Assembly: GCA_029204225.1 (NCBI GenBank)
Contig: CM055100.1
Location: 62,937,141 to 63,001,140 of the forward strand
Source: Diphasiastrum complanatum
Taxonomy: Eukaryota > Streptophyta > Lycopodiopsida > Lycopodiales > Lycopodiaceae
Direction: 5' to 3'
Length of the DNA stretch: 64,000 nucleotides
Below the pieces are notes generated by a model, which did no database searches, was not told the DNA's origin, and was given only the letters and a program-made list of their open reading frames with translations. Position numbers and translations under genes: made by a program. Positions 34,740 through 44,469 of the stretch are shown in pieces. Within the stretch, counting starts at the first letter, position 1. The number at the start of each line of letters is the position of its first letter.

Positions 34740-34965
34740 GGCTACCTCGATCCTCAATTTAGTATTGCACAAACTCTTCACTGCTTTAGTATATATATCT
34801 ACAGCCATGTATTATGTTTGACATAATTTTAAGCTCACCTCCTTGTTGAGAATCTTGCTTTTGACATAGTGATATTTAATTTCAATATTCTTGCTCATAG
34901 AATGAAATCTGGGATAAAGCAATCATGCTTTGATCACCACATAAAACAAGTTTCGGAGCATACCA
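34740..34965 (-). pseudogene. Copia RNase H fragment
   Basis: The minus strand shows CGDQSMIALSQ-like and KNIEIKYHYVKSKILNKEVS / VDIYTKAVKSL blocks in broken frames. It lies upstream of the RT piece on this strand, so it is rearranged or from another copy. Confidence 0.5.
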
Positions 34966-35100
34966 TTAGAAAAATGTCTGATAACAAGTTTCTCAATCAT
35001 ACTGCTTTTTTAGTAGTGGGGGACTTATACAATGAATGACCATAAATCCCAAATGGTTTACCTTTTCTATATCCAACAAGTTCAACTTTCCTTTGTCTGA

Positions 35101-35105
35101 ATAGC
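35101..35105. repeat. Target-site duplication ATAGC, left copy
   Basis: ATAGC directly precedes the LTR start TGTTGG and is repeated exactly at 39900-39904. Confidence 0.85.
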
Positions 35106-35618
35106 TGTTGGAAGTATTTCTAGTTCGTGCGGTGGCTAGATCTACTTACGGATGTAGTATAGGGATGTAGAGGATCGTCCACTTTCTAAGTTTCTACAAC
35201 AAGCTTCAACGGAAATACGAAAATAATCAACAAAGATGAGAGCACTAAGGCTTACCCAACTAGTACCCGAAACGGAAATAAAACTAATTAGAAACAACAA
35301 TAAAAACTCTTGCTAAGGCAAACCCAACTAACATTTATAGCCTTTCGAGAACTTCTAACTTAGGATTTAGAACTTCAAAGTTTCTTAACTTAGGAAAACT
35401 TAAGATAAAATATTTCTAATCTTAAGTTTCCTAAGTCTAAGTTCTAAATCTAAGTTTAAGCAATTTTATTATTATTTAAGCTTCTACTCATGGGCTTACA
35501 AAACACATGCCATGGTTGAAGTTTATTGACAGATACTCATACGTGGACTTACAAAACACATGCCACGGAGTTTTATGTCTTTCTTTTTATTTTTTCTGTG
35601 TTAGCACAGTTGCTAATA
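35106..35618 (-). repeat. Left (3') LTR of the 35-40 kb element
   Basis: Spans TGTTGGAAG to TTGCTAATA on the + strand, 513 bp. Compared with the right LTR it lacks about 285 bp (right-LTR positions about 39331-39617) but keeps a 47-bp outer end that the right LTR has lost. Confidence 0.85.
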
Positions 35619-35633
35619 TTATCCCCCTCCTTA
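35619..35633 (-). promoter_or_regulatory. Polypurine tract
   Basis: The minus strand reads AAGGAGGGGGATAA immediately upstream of the 3' LTR, the plus-strand primer site of LTR retrotransposons. Confidence 0.8.
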
Positions 35634-36391
35634 TTTGATTGGTGGTCCCACACCAATCGAAGCCTTTTTGTCCTGGATCTTTTGTGCTTCTTGGAGACGA
35701 GACTGTTGCTGTCGGGAGTGGTAGATTGTAGTGCCAATGCCCTCCATCATTTGCCACCGTAGTTTGTTCAGGAAGGACATGGGTTTGTAATAATGGAGCA
35801 TACCCTGTAGAAAATTATGGGTTTTCCATAGCTCCACCATATCAACATGTAGGGCGAAAGTTAGTGCAGCACGATAATAGAGCCTTGCTACGCTGATATG
35901 GTCGTCTTGCGTTCGTAGGGGTTTATTGATATCAAGGGCAATTGAGAGTAGTCCTTGATCCCAAAAACCTTTAAGTTCTGCCAGAAATGCTACCAGGCCG
36001 CAATTATCCGCAAAATATCTGACGTCGCGATCAGAATTGCCATGGTGCTTCTGGTAGAATACTCGGCAGTTGGTGACCATGTCTTCGGATAAGTTGTCGG
36101 TATCGACGCCTGTGAGTTTGGGCCAAAATATTCTATTCTTGACCTTGGTGGCAGGAAACGGTTCTCGCCTCACTACTGGATAGTAATAAGGATTTGTGTG
36201 CATGTAGGAGGGAGCTTCGATATACCGTGCCATCGAGGTCTTACTTTGTAGGAAGAGCTGATGGCGCCAGAGACGTTGTGGAGTTTGACTGCTTCTTTAT
36301 GTGTTTGACTCTGGTCCAAATTTGGCAATATGTAGCCACCTCGCTCTTTTGTCGTTGGATATTTCTTGGCAAACTCCTGAGAGGCGCGCAA
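35631..36391 (-). pseudogene. Third ORF of the 35-40 kb element, frameshifted
   Basis: Two overlapping frames together look like one protein: 36391-36173 (RASQEFAKKYPTTKERGGYI, then SQTHKEAVKLHNVSG) and 36233-35631 (MARYIEAPSYMHTNPYYYPV, then FPATKVKNRIFWPKLTGVDT, ARLYYRAALTFALHVDMVEL). A single frameshift in the 60-bp overlap would explain the split. The C-terminal 200 residues are predicted soluble and rich in aromatic residues. A further open frame just upstream (36755-36441) may be its N-terminal part. No family recognised. Confidence 0.5.
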
Positions 36392-36747
36392 CTCTTTGCT
36401 CGGTTCTATGGGCGTGATACTATGCCAGATGGTTGGTGCTTCAGAGGCAATCTCGTATTGAGAGGTGACTCAGGAAAAAATTGTCGTGGAATAAATGGGA
36501 GGTTAGTGGTGTCGAGAGGGTTAGAAGCGGTGGAAGAAAAAAGATGATGCTGGGATCTGGTACTCTCAGAGCCTGACGGATTGGTTGGTGCTTGAGCTCC
36601 TTGCCCCAGGGGTTGGCCTTGAAATGAGGAGCCTTGAGTTGCAAGATGGGGCTACTAGAATCTTGCTCCATCTCCACCATCTGGTCCATCAAAGTGGTGC
36701 CCCGAATCGTGGAATTGGGCGTGCTCTGCATGAACAGTCGGTGACGA

Positions 36748-37203
36748 CTAGACAACTGCCTTTAAGCATTCTTCCAAGGTGGCTATGTGCTGGTTCAGGG
36801 CCTCGACGGAAGCAAGGTATGATTGTTGTAATTTTGTGTGCTGCTCCGTCGCGGCTTTCAACTTTTGGGCCAGCATTTGATAGGCCACCACCGGAATGGC
36901 AGTTCCCTCAGGAATAGCTGGTGGTGCGAAGTCCACCAATTCCAACTGTTCCTTCATTCTGGAACGTGCGGCTTGTGCATCTGCTACAGCCTCATACCTT
37001 TCGGCTTTGCGATTATCGATGGTATGCTGCATGTTGGATACCTTTAGTTGGAGCTGGTTTTGGAGGTGGAGTAACATCTGCAGCTGTTGTTGATTACATT
37101 TGGTGAGGTTCAAAATCTGCAGCTGTTGTTGTTTGTTTTCCTCCTCCAACCTTGCTTTTTCTTTCTGAAGGTCCGCCATAGCACCATCGTCGAATTGTCG
37201 CAT
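36748..37203 (-). CDS. Second ORF of the 35-40 kb element: coiled-coil protein, 151 aa
   Basis: Starts 15 bp after the ORF1 stop, in a different frame. Residues 10-65 are Gln/Leu/Glu-rich with heptad spacing (LQKEKARLEEENKQQQLQIL), a likely coiled coil; residues 110-150 form a second helical segment. The middle has a short PPAIPEGTAIPV linker. Such a protein could be a multimerising structural component, but function is unknown. Its stop overlaps the open frame that continues into the third ORF. Confidence 0.55.
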   Translation of the reverse strand: MRQFDDGAMADLQKEKARLEEENKQQQLQILNLTKCNQQQLQMLLHLQNQLQLKVSNMQHTIDNRKAERYEAVADAQAARSRMKEQLELVDFAPPAIPEGTAIPVVAYQMLAQKLKAATEQHTKLQQSYLASVEALNQHIATLEECLKAVV

Positions 37204-37217
37204 AATATATTGTCCTC

Positions 37218-38726
37218 CTAGATTGATAGATTGTATTGGAGCTCATTCACCAACCATACCACTTTTTGGGTTGCAAGGGGTAGCTGCTCACAAGGACCAA
37301 TGTCAGGGAGGGTGCGTGTATAGTTAGGATACGACATTGGATTTAAGGGTAGAAAATCAGGAGCAGGGTTAGATGGAGATGTATGAAAGGCAGGTGGAGG
37401 TGATTGAGGATTGATGGGTGAAAGAGGTGAGGAGATACTGCGTGGCGGAGATGTGTGGATTGGGTTAGTGGTGACGGCGGTTGATGGAAGTGCAGTTAGT
37501 AATTGTAATGCAAAATCATCTACGTTGACTGTAGAGTCAAGTAGGGTGGAGATTTGTACAGGTGAGGGCTTTTGTGGAATTGTGGAAGCAAAGCCCATGT
37601 TGAGAGTTAGTGATGGTGTGGAGGTGGCAGTAAATGGTGGGGGGGGTGGTGGAAGTGTGAGAGCAAGTGAGGGGGATGGGGTTATGGAGGTTGCCTGTGT
37701 GGACGGAACCACGCCCATAGGATCAGAACCAGAAGTGCCTGCCGCCACTGAGCTGCCTGCTACTGCCGCTACAACTTGTTTGTGTTGTTGGGCCTGGTGG
37801 AGTAAGGCCGCCTGTTGCTCTAGGACCTCCTTTGGGACCTGAAAGGGTTTAAGACTTTCTCCGGATTCAGCATACTCATCCCCGATGTCACTCGATAGAA
37901 TGTCGTGAGGGACATCGGCTTCTGTGCTGATTGCCTTCTCTTTTTGCTTCTTAGTAGGTGGGGCTGGTGAGATTGGTTCTGCTGTCGGTTGAGGGGTGGC
38001 TTGCTTTTTTGTGCTTGGATAGAGATCATCCAGCTCCTTGATGGCAGCAGCCACCCTAGACCCCAACTGTTTGGTAACCAACATGTGGAGGAGATCTCCA
38101 CATTTGGTAGTTGGTTTTCTGGCTTTCAGGGCTCCGCATAGCTTCTCTGCTACCTTCTCATCCCACTTGTAATTTTGAGTGGGATCGTCCATGGTTAGGG
38201 TCAAAGAGAAGAGGTCACTCGGTGGTATGCGATCCATCTTGGCCGTATGCACTTCGCCCATGGTGACAAGGATTTCTGAGGTGGCCCGTAGATGGGGATC
38301 TGTGATGAGGCGTATGGCGATCCCGTCGTTCGTTTGGGCAATGGTATTGTCGTCCTCTGTCAGAAACTTTGTAAAGTACTTGGCATCATAGCTGGTGCCC
38401 TTGCCATGAATTGTCTTTTCGAGATTAGAAAAGCCAATACTCTGGAGATGCTCAGGAGAGACGTTGATGATTGTATAGCTGCCACTCTTAGATGTAAGCT
38501 TGAAAGTTTGAAATTCATCCGAATAGGTGGAGTAGGCCGCTCGGATCAGGCTCTCGCTCTGCTGGTCACGAAAAAGAGTCATATAGAAGCCAAGGGTTGT
38601 GAGGATATCCTTGGCTAGGATGAGCTGCTCGGTGTAATTCTTGACGCAAATCATAAAAATGTCTCCTGAATAGGGGCGAGGGGGTTTACGGTGATGCAAA
38701 CTAAGTGAGGAATCGCGGGAGGCCAT
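37218..38726 (-). CDS. First ORF of the 35-40 kb element, 502 aa, unknown family
   Basis: Begins MASRDSSLSLHHRKPPRPYS and is uninterrupted. Residues 1 to about 240 look like a folded alpha/beta domain (ICVKNYTEQLILAKDILTTL, TMDDPTQNYKWDEKVAEKLC, LLHMLVTKQLGSRVAAAIKE). A basic patch KKQKEK near residue 260 could be a nuclear localisation signal. Residues about 320-480 are Pro/Ser/Thr-rich and probably disordered, including PPPPPP. No zinc knuckle, D-S/T-G protease site or RT motif. Position first after the 5' LTR fits a gag-like role, but no similarity to plant gag proteins is visible. An open frame this long inside an element that otherwise decays suggests recent selection or recent origin. 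Confidence 0.7.
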   Translation of the reverse strand: MASRDSSLSLHHRKPPRPYSGDIFMICVKNYTEQLILAKDILTTLGFYMTLFRDQQSESLIRAAYSTYSDEFQTFKLTSKSGSYTIINVSPEHLQSIGFSNLEKTIHGKGTSYDAKYFTKFLTEDDNTIAQTNDGIAIRLITDPHLRATSEILVTMGEVHTAKMDRIPPSDLFSLTLTMDDPTQNYKWDEKVAEKLCGALKARKPTTKCGDLLHMLVTKQLGSRVAAAIKELDDLYPSTKKQATPQPTAEPISPAPPTKKQKEKAISTEADVPHDILSSDIGDEYAESGESLKPFQVPKEVLEQQAALLHQAQQHKQVVAAVAGSSVAAGTSGSDPMGVVPSTQATSITPSPSLALTLPPPPPPFTATSTPSLTLNMGFASTIPQKPSPVQISTLLDSTVNVDDFALQLLTALPSTAVTTNPIHTSPPRSISSPLSPINPQSPPPAFHTSPSNPAPDFLPLNPMSYPNYTRTLPDIGPCEQLPLATQKVVWLVNELQYNLSI

Positions 38727-39152
38727 AATAGCAGTGATTTTAGATTGCTTTGAGAATTTTGAAAAATTTTGGCATGAATTCGAGAGCAGGGATCTAAAAT
38801 GAATTTGTGGAGAGAAGGGTGGAGGTCTATATATAGACTTTTTTTGGCAGGAATTCGCAACTTCACTCAGAAATTGTCCTCAGTGTCCACGATTTGGTAA
38901 TGATGGTCGCGAATTTCAAGGCAACGTTCTGAGGGTCGGCAAATTCTTGTAAGTGATTTTTTATGCCAGAAGAGAAAAAAATGTCTGACAATGCAAAACT
39001 TTGTCTGATCAGAATTCGCAAAGATAGCTAAAAATCATGGTAATTATTTTGAGCTTCAGCAAATTGTCTACGAAATCTGATAGTGGATATCTGATGAAAA
39101 AAACTAATTTTTCTATTTTTAGAAATGTTTGTCTTTGAGACAGAATTCGTGG

Positions 39153-39899
39153 AGTATAGAGATGTAGAGGATCGTCCACTTCCTAAGTTTCTACAACAAG
39201 CTTCAACGGAAATACGGAAATAGTCAACAAAGATGAGAGCACTAAGGCTTACCCAACTAGTGCCCGAAACAGAAATAAAGCTAATTAGAAACAACAATAA
39301 AAATCCTTGCTAAGGCAAACCCAACTAGCAAGATTGCTAAACTAAGACCTAAATTAACATCTAGAGGGTTTGAAAGATAAATTGCGGCTAACTAAATAAA
39401 CCAATAGAAACATGCCACAATAATCCAATGAAAGGAGGCAAGAGGAGGCCCGAGCACCTTCCCTCAAGCTATGGGAACACAAAAAAATAGAATGATAATC
39501 TCAAAGAGAGAGCAATTTAGCATAATCTCAGAGTGTTGTTTACAAGGCAAATACCTCTCCTTTTATGGCAAGGAGGGTCTTCCATAAGTATCTACTAACT
39601 TATGGGACTAATTTATTTCTAGCCATTCTAGAATTTCTAACTTAAGATTTAGAACTTCAAAGTTTCTTAACTTAGGAAAACTCAAGATAAAATATTTCTA
39701 ATCTTAAGTTTCCTAAGTCTAAGTTCAATCTAAGTTTAAGCTATTTTATTATTATTTAAGCTTCTACTCATGGGCTTACAAAACACATGCCATGGTTGAA
39801 GTTCTATTGACAAATACTCATAAGTGGACTTACAAAACACATGCCACGGAGTTTTATTTCTTTCTTTTTATTTTCTCTATGTTAGCACAGTTGCTAACA
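39153..39899 (-). repeat. Right (5') LTR of the 35-40 kb element
   Basis: Matches the left LTR from AGTATAGAGATGTAGAGG (about 39153) to TTGCTAACA (39899), 747 bp. The inner end, where U5 and the primer-binding site should be, is missing about 47 bp and no primer site follows. Confidence 0.85.
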
Positions 39900-39904
39900 A
39901 TAGC
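39900..39904. repeat. Target-site duplication ATAGC, right copy
   Basis: Exact repeat of 35101-35105. Confidence 0.85.
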
Positions 39905-40968
39905 CAAATCTAACTTGATCAATGAACCACACAATTAGACTCAACGAGAAACTCAAGATATTGATCCTATATGCCTGTCCCACATGTACTTTTACTTGTA
40001 TTCTTCCATATTCAAATGGAATCTCAAAACAATCTCCAATTGCCTCCACCTGAGAATACCCATCAAATGCTCACTCCAATATCACCTTCAAGTCCCTCAC
40101 CTTTAGTGTGTGCTAATGTCCCATCCAGTGTGAGATCTTCCTTGCTTGCATCCAAATGACCTCTCCATGCCCCACATATTTATAGCACAAAGTTGGCACT
40201 CTAGTCACCAAAAATAGCGAATGCAGTACCTCATCGGGTCACTCTTATTCTGCTAAGCCTTCACATAATGGTGTCAAGAACATGCTGAGGTCATGCTAAA
40301 TTTGGAGGCTATTATTCATTTGTCTAATTTGAAATTTTGGTGTTCTCTTTGATATCTTGAAGCTTCTCTTGGAGAGCTTTCTTGATGGAATTTGTGGTTC
40401 ATGTGCCTAAAATCACATGAGAGCTTTGATCATGCTCTAGAAACAAGTCCTATCTTGTGAATAATCACTACTAATGAATAATGATACCCTACTTTGTCTA
40501 TTTTGATAAAGTTTTGTTACATTTATCCATCTTTTTCCATTTTCTTGATTTCTTGCATTTTCATGCTTATTTGATGTTCATGAATGGATTAGATGTTTGA
40601 ATGCTAAGATTGGCACATGATAGCCTCAACATGCATTTTACGTTTGTAGAAGATAGTGTCTCATTGATAAATTGTGAGGGCCTCCAAAACTGTCTGTCTA
40701 GTGAAGAGTATCTTCATTGGCGTGCTACCAGTAGATTGGATTGTGAAGGAAGAATCTTGGTACCATGTGGCAAAAGTCTCATTGACCAAGGTGGTATTTA
40801 GAAAGGTGGTGAGATTGTAAGATCCTAGCCCTACAACATGGAGGATCACAGTGGACGGTGGTGTGAGCCATGTGGCTAACTCCATGGATGTTGGCAAGGG
40901 TATAAGAGTGATGGTGCCAGACACAAATTTCACTCTTTTAGCAAGTTTAGGAGGAGGTGATTCTGTCG
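39905..40968. other. Interval between two LTR elements
   Basis: No complete gene. A + strand frame open from 40851 to the copia boundary (DGGVSHVANSMDVGKGIRVM, then VPDTNFTLLASLGGGD) continues in frame on the other side of the copia element, so it predates that insertion. Confidence 0.4.
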
Positions 40969-40973
40969 CGGAA

Positions 40974-41762
40974 GCGAAAACTGTTCAGTGTCGTGAAAGC
41001 GAAACTATTTTTTTTTTCGTTTTCATTTTTATATTTGTGAATGATTTTGTGTCTTTGAATTTTCTTTTGCATGGAAGCTTCACAGGAACCTAGACACGCA
41101 ACTGCACATCATAGAACACATTTCATTCTAGCAATCAAGACAGACAACACAAGACAAGGAGATGCACAAAAACAGAGCGACTGTATTATCAATTTGATTT
41201 TAGAGCGAGATCGTCAGTGTCTCGCTCGTTGGTGGAATGACACTCTGCTCTTTCGCTATCATCTGCTCGTTGGCAGACTTTCATGCACAACTCTTTAGTT
41301 TCTAGTATTTTTCTTTTCAGCTCTACTCGCTACGTCTCTCTCTCCGTCTCTTACAGAAATTCTGTTCATTCATATCTCTTCTTCAACTTTTTATGATCCA
41401 GAAAGGATAGTTCATATCTCCACAGTGTGGAGTTTACAAGATGGGTAAACGCAGAAATCACAAGACTAGTTAACGCTAATCAAGTAATCAGTTACTCTCC
41501 GTCGTTGCCACTCGTTTCACCTGGGCCCCTTCGTTTGTTTCATTTTTTTTGTTTGCTTTTGCTCTTTTCGTTTCTTTTGTAATCTTTAATTTTGCATCCC
41601 TTTGCGGTTTGCGGTCCTAGAGGTATGTTTACGGTTCACGAATGATTTGCGAATCATTCGTGCTTTGAGTCAAAGCACATTGACTATCACGAATTGTTCT
41701 CGTTCGACCTTCGCTTCGTGTTTGTGTTGCGGCAAAGTTGCAGGAGTTCACCATTTCTAACA
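40974..41762 (-). repeat. 3' LTR of the full-length copia element
   Basis: 789 bp. Differs from the 5' LTR mainly by an about 56-bp indel near 41522. On the minus strand AAGAGGGAG (polypurine tract, 41763-41772) directly precedes TGTTAGAAATGG. Confidence 0.92.
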
Positions 41763-42315
41763 CTCCCTCTTGAACCTTGTAGCTTTGCACGTTCAATCCA
41801 ATTGCCTTTCTTTGCTTGGCAAAGAGTGGCTTGTCGAGCGGCTTCGTGAGCAGATCTGCAATCATGTCTTCTGATTTTATATACTGGACCTGGAGCTCTC
41901 CTTTCGAGATCAAATCTCGAATGTGATGGTACTTCAGAGGTATGTGTTCTATCTTTGAATGGAAGACAGGATTCTGGAACAGATAGATGGCACTCTGAGA
42001 GTCCATCATCATCATGCTTGGCCCTTCTTGTGGTATCCCGATTGCTTTCAGCATCATCTGCAGCCACACTACCTCATTCGCCACCTTTGAAGCTGCGACA
42101 TATTCAGCTTCGTAAGAGGATTGAGCCACCAAGGTTTGCTTTTTGCATATCCAGCTGATTGCAGCTCTGCACACTATTGCACATCCTCCAGTTATGGACT
42201 TGCTATCATCTTTGCAACTCACACAGTTTGCATCACTGTAGTGGTGCAGCTCGAATTCTTTTTCTTCGTTTTCAGCTCTATAGGTTAATCCCATATTCTG
42301 GGTACCCTCCTTCAT
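41763..42315 (-). pseudogene. Copia RNase H
   Basis: Well preserved: FELHHYSDANCVSCKDDSKS, SWICKKQTLVAQSSYEAEYV, DSQSAIYLFQNPVFHSKIEH and EDMIADLLTKPLDKPLF. The frame runs on into the 3' LTR. The connection to RT is out of frame (42315-42694). Confidence 0.9.
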
Positions 42316-42693
42316 ATACTATAGGATTTGTTTTGCCATTTGCCAATGTGCCAAGCCATGATTGGAAGAGAATTGGCTCAAGGCATAAACAGAGAAAGCT
42401 AGATCGGGTCTGGTACAAATTGTGAGGTACATCAGACTACCGATTAAGTTCTGGTAGGGTATACTTGCCATCTTCTATTCTTTCTTTTTCATTTTTGGGC
42501 AATCTTGCTTCGTGAGCTTGGCTCCAGCTATCATTGGTGTGGCTTTTTCTTTGTAGTCCATCATGTGGTACTGCTTTAGCATCTTTCTGGCGTATTGCGA
42601 CTGACTCAAGTGCATTTCACCCTTTGTTCGATCTCTTCTGGTCTCCAGCCCAAGGCATTTTGTTGCTTCTCCAAGATATGTGATTTCATGACT

Positions 42694-43308
42694 TTAAGAA
42701 ATCTGACTCTTCATGTCTTTTATCAGCATCAAGGAATTTCCTATCATTAGAAAATCATCCACGAAGATAGTCAGTATCACAAAATCCTTTCCTACTCTTT
42801 TTATGTAGACATTGCAGTCTGGTTGTGTAGGATTGAAGTCTAGAGATTTCAGAAGATCATCGAGCTTCTTGTACCAAGCTCGTGATGCCTGTTTTAGACC
42901 ATAGATGCATCTCTGCAACCGATAGACATATTGTCGATTGTCGGGATCTTCAAAACCTTTAGGCTGCTTCATGAAGATTTCCTCCTCTAGATCTCTGTGA
43001 AGAAAGGCTGTTTTCACATCAATCTGGTGAATTTCCAGATTGTGCTATGTGGCGTATGCAAGGAGTAGTCGTATGCTTGTCATCTTGACCATTGGCGAAT
43101 ATGTGTCGAAATAATCAACACCATATCTCTGCGTGTAGCCCTTCACGTCAAGCCTTGCTTTTAACAGCCAATGGTGCCATCTGACTTCATCTTTTTCTTG
43201 TACACCCACATAAAGTTGACTATTTTCATGTTTTCTGGCAGTGGCTCTAATGTCCATGCCTCGTTTTGTCTCATCGACTCGATCTCCTCTAACATTGCCT
43301 GCTTCCAA
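42694..43308 (-). pseudogene. Copia reverse transcriptase
   Basis: Two frames: 43308-43045 with [20 protein letters not shown] and 43017-42694 with KTAFLHRDLEEEIFMKQPKG, LQRCIYGLKQASRAWYKKLD and the catalytic IFVDDFLMIG (FVDD for the usual YVDD). A frame break near 43030-43045 separates them. Confidence 0.9.
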
Positions 43309-43696
43309 AATTCTCCCTCTGGACTCTAGATAGCTTTTTGATATGTTGCTGGCTCTTCAGTGAAACTGTAGTATTCGAATTGTGTATCTTCGCTCCACTG
43401 AAGTTGTCAGAGTAACGGTCTGGAGGTCTTCTTTGTCTCGTTGACCTTTTAGGTTAATTTTGTTGCTGCTCGAACATTTCTTGTTCGTGGAGTTGATCCT
43501 CTGCTTCCTACTGCTCTGGAGTCTGGGGCTCTACATTCTGATTTGATGATTGTCCTCGATCTCCCTCTTGAATGGGTAGCAGTGTGAAGATCTCATGGCC
43601 TCTTTCGTCTTTCAGTCCAGGAGATGTGGACTCATCGAACTTGACATCTCTGCTCGAAACAACCTTCTTCGTTGTTGGGTTGTAGAGCCTGTATGC

Positions 43697-44469
43697 CTAT
43701 GTTCTGTTCGAGTAGCCGACCATGATTGTTTGCTCTGATTTGCCATCGAGCTTGTTTCTTTTTTCCTTTGGAATGTGCCTATATGCTGCACATCCGAACA
43801 CACGTACGTATGATAGATCAGGCTTTCTACTTGTCCACATTTCATACAACGTCTTGTTATCTAGCGTTGTCGTTGTTGATCTGTTCTGTAGGTGTATAGC
43901 TGCAGCTATTGCTTCAGTCCAAAATTGACTTGGCAATTGAGCATGTGCCATCATGCATTTGGCTCCTTCGACTAGCGTTCTGTTTCTTCTTTCTGCAACA
44001 CCATTGTATTCTGGTGTGTATGTAGGAGTGGACTGGTGTTCGATCCCCTGTTCTTTGCAAAATCTCGAGAATTCTTTGCTTTTGTATTCACCTCCGTTGT
44101 CAGATCTAAGAGTCTGTATCTTTTTCGAGGTGTGTCGCTCTGCAAATGCCACGAACTTCTTGAAGGAATCAAACACTCCGGATTTCTTCTTTAAGTAGTA
44201 GATCATGGTCATCCGGCTGTAATCATCTATGAATGTCAAAAAATATCTCAAACCTGAGACGAATCCATCTTCATCGGTCCACATACATCAGAGTGGACGA
44301 GCTCAAGAACTTCCTTGGCTCTTCTTCCCTCATGTGTGAATGGATTCCAATGTTGCTTGCCTTTCTGATAGGCTTCGCAGAACTCAGTTTCGGGTCTTGA
44401 AATCTTGAGACCTGTGACTACGTCTTTTCTGCTCATGTCGTACATGCTCCACATGTTCAGATGATACAT
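43697..44469 (-). pseudogene. Copia integrase
   Basis: The pre-integrase zinc region (44469-44248) has FCEAYQKGKQHW, where Tyr replaces the second Cys of C-x2-[10 protein letters not shown] gives the first catalytic Asp, and after a frameshift near 44260, RSDNGGEYKS and YNGVAERRNR give the second Asp and the Glu. The catalytic triad is present but split between frames. Confidence 0.9.

Larger units (their letters stand above)
35106..39899 (-). mobile_element. LTR-bounded element carrying unidentified ORFs and no gag-pol
   Basis: A 4.79-kb element with TGTTGG...CTAACA ends on the + strand, two direct LTRs, a 5-bp ATAGC target duplication and a polypurine tract (AAGGAGGGGGATAA on the minus strand, about 35619-35632) beside the left LTR. 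It is therefore a retrotransposon read right to left. The interior codes on the same strand for a 502-codon ORF, a 151-codon coiled-coil ORF and a broken third ORF. I find none of the signatures of gag zinc knuckle, protease, RT, RNase H or integrase. It must move with enzymes from another element. No family I know matches. Confidence 0.85.

Noticed and set aside
37180-37225. Shine-Dalgarno-like GGAGG between ORF1 and ORF2 of the 35-40 kb element
   Set aside because: The context is a eukaryotic nuclear genome; the purine run is probably coincidence. Frameshifting or reinitiation would be needed and there is no evidence for either.
36585-38618. Plus-strand ORFs opposite the 35-40 kb element genes
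   Set aside because: Shorter than and fully overlapped by the minus-strand ORFs, which agree with the element's polypurine tract and LTR orientation.
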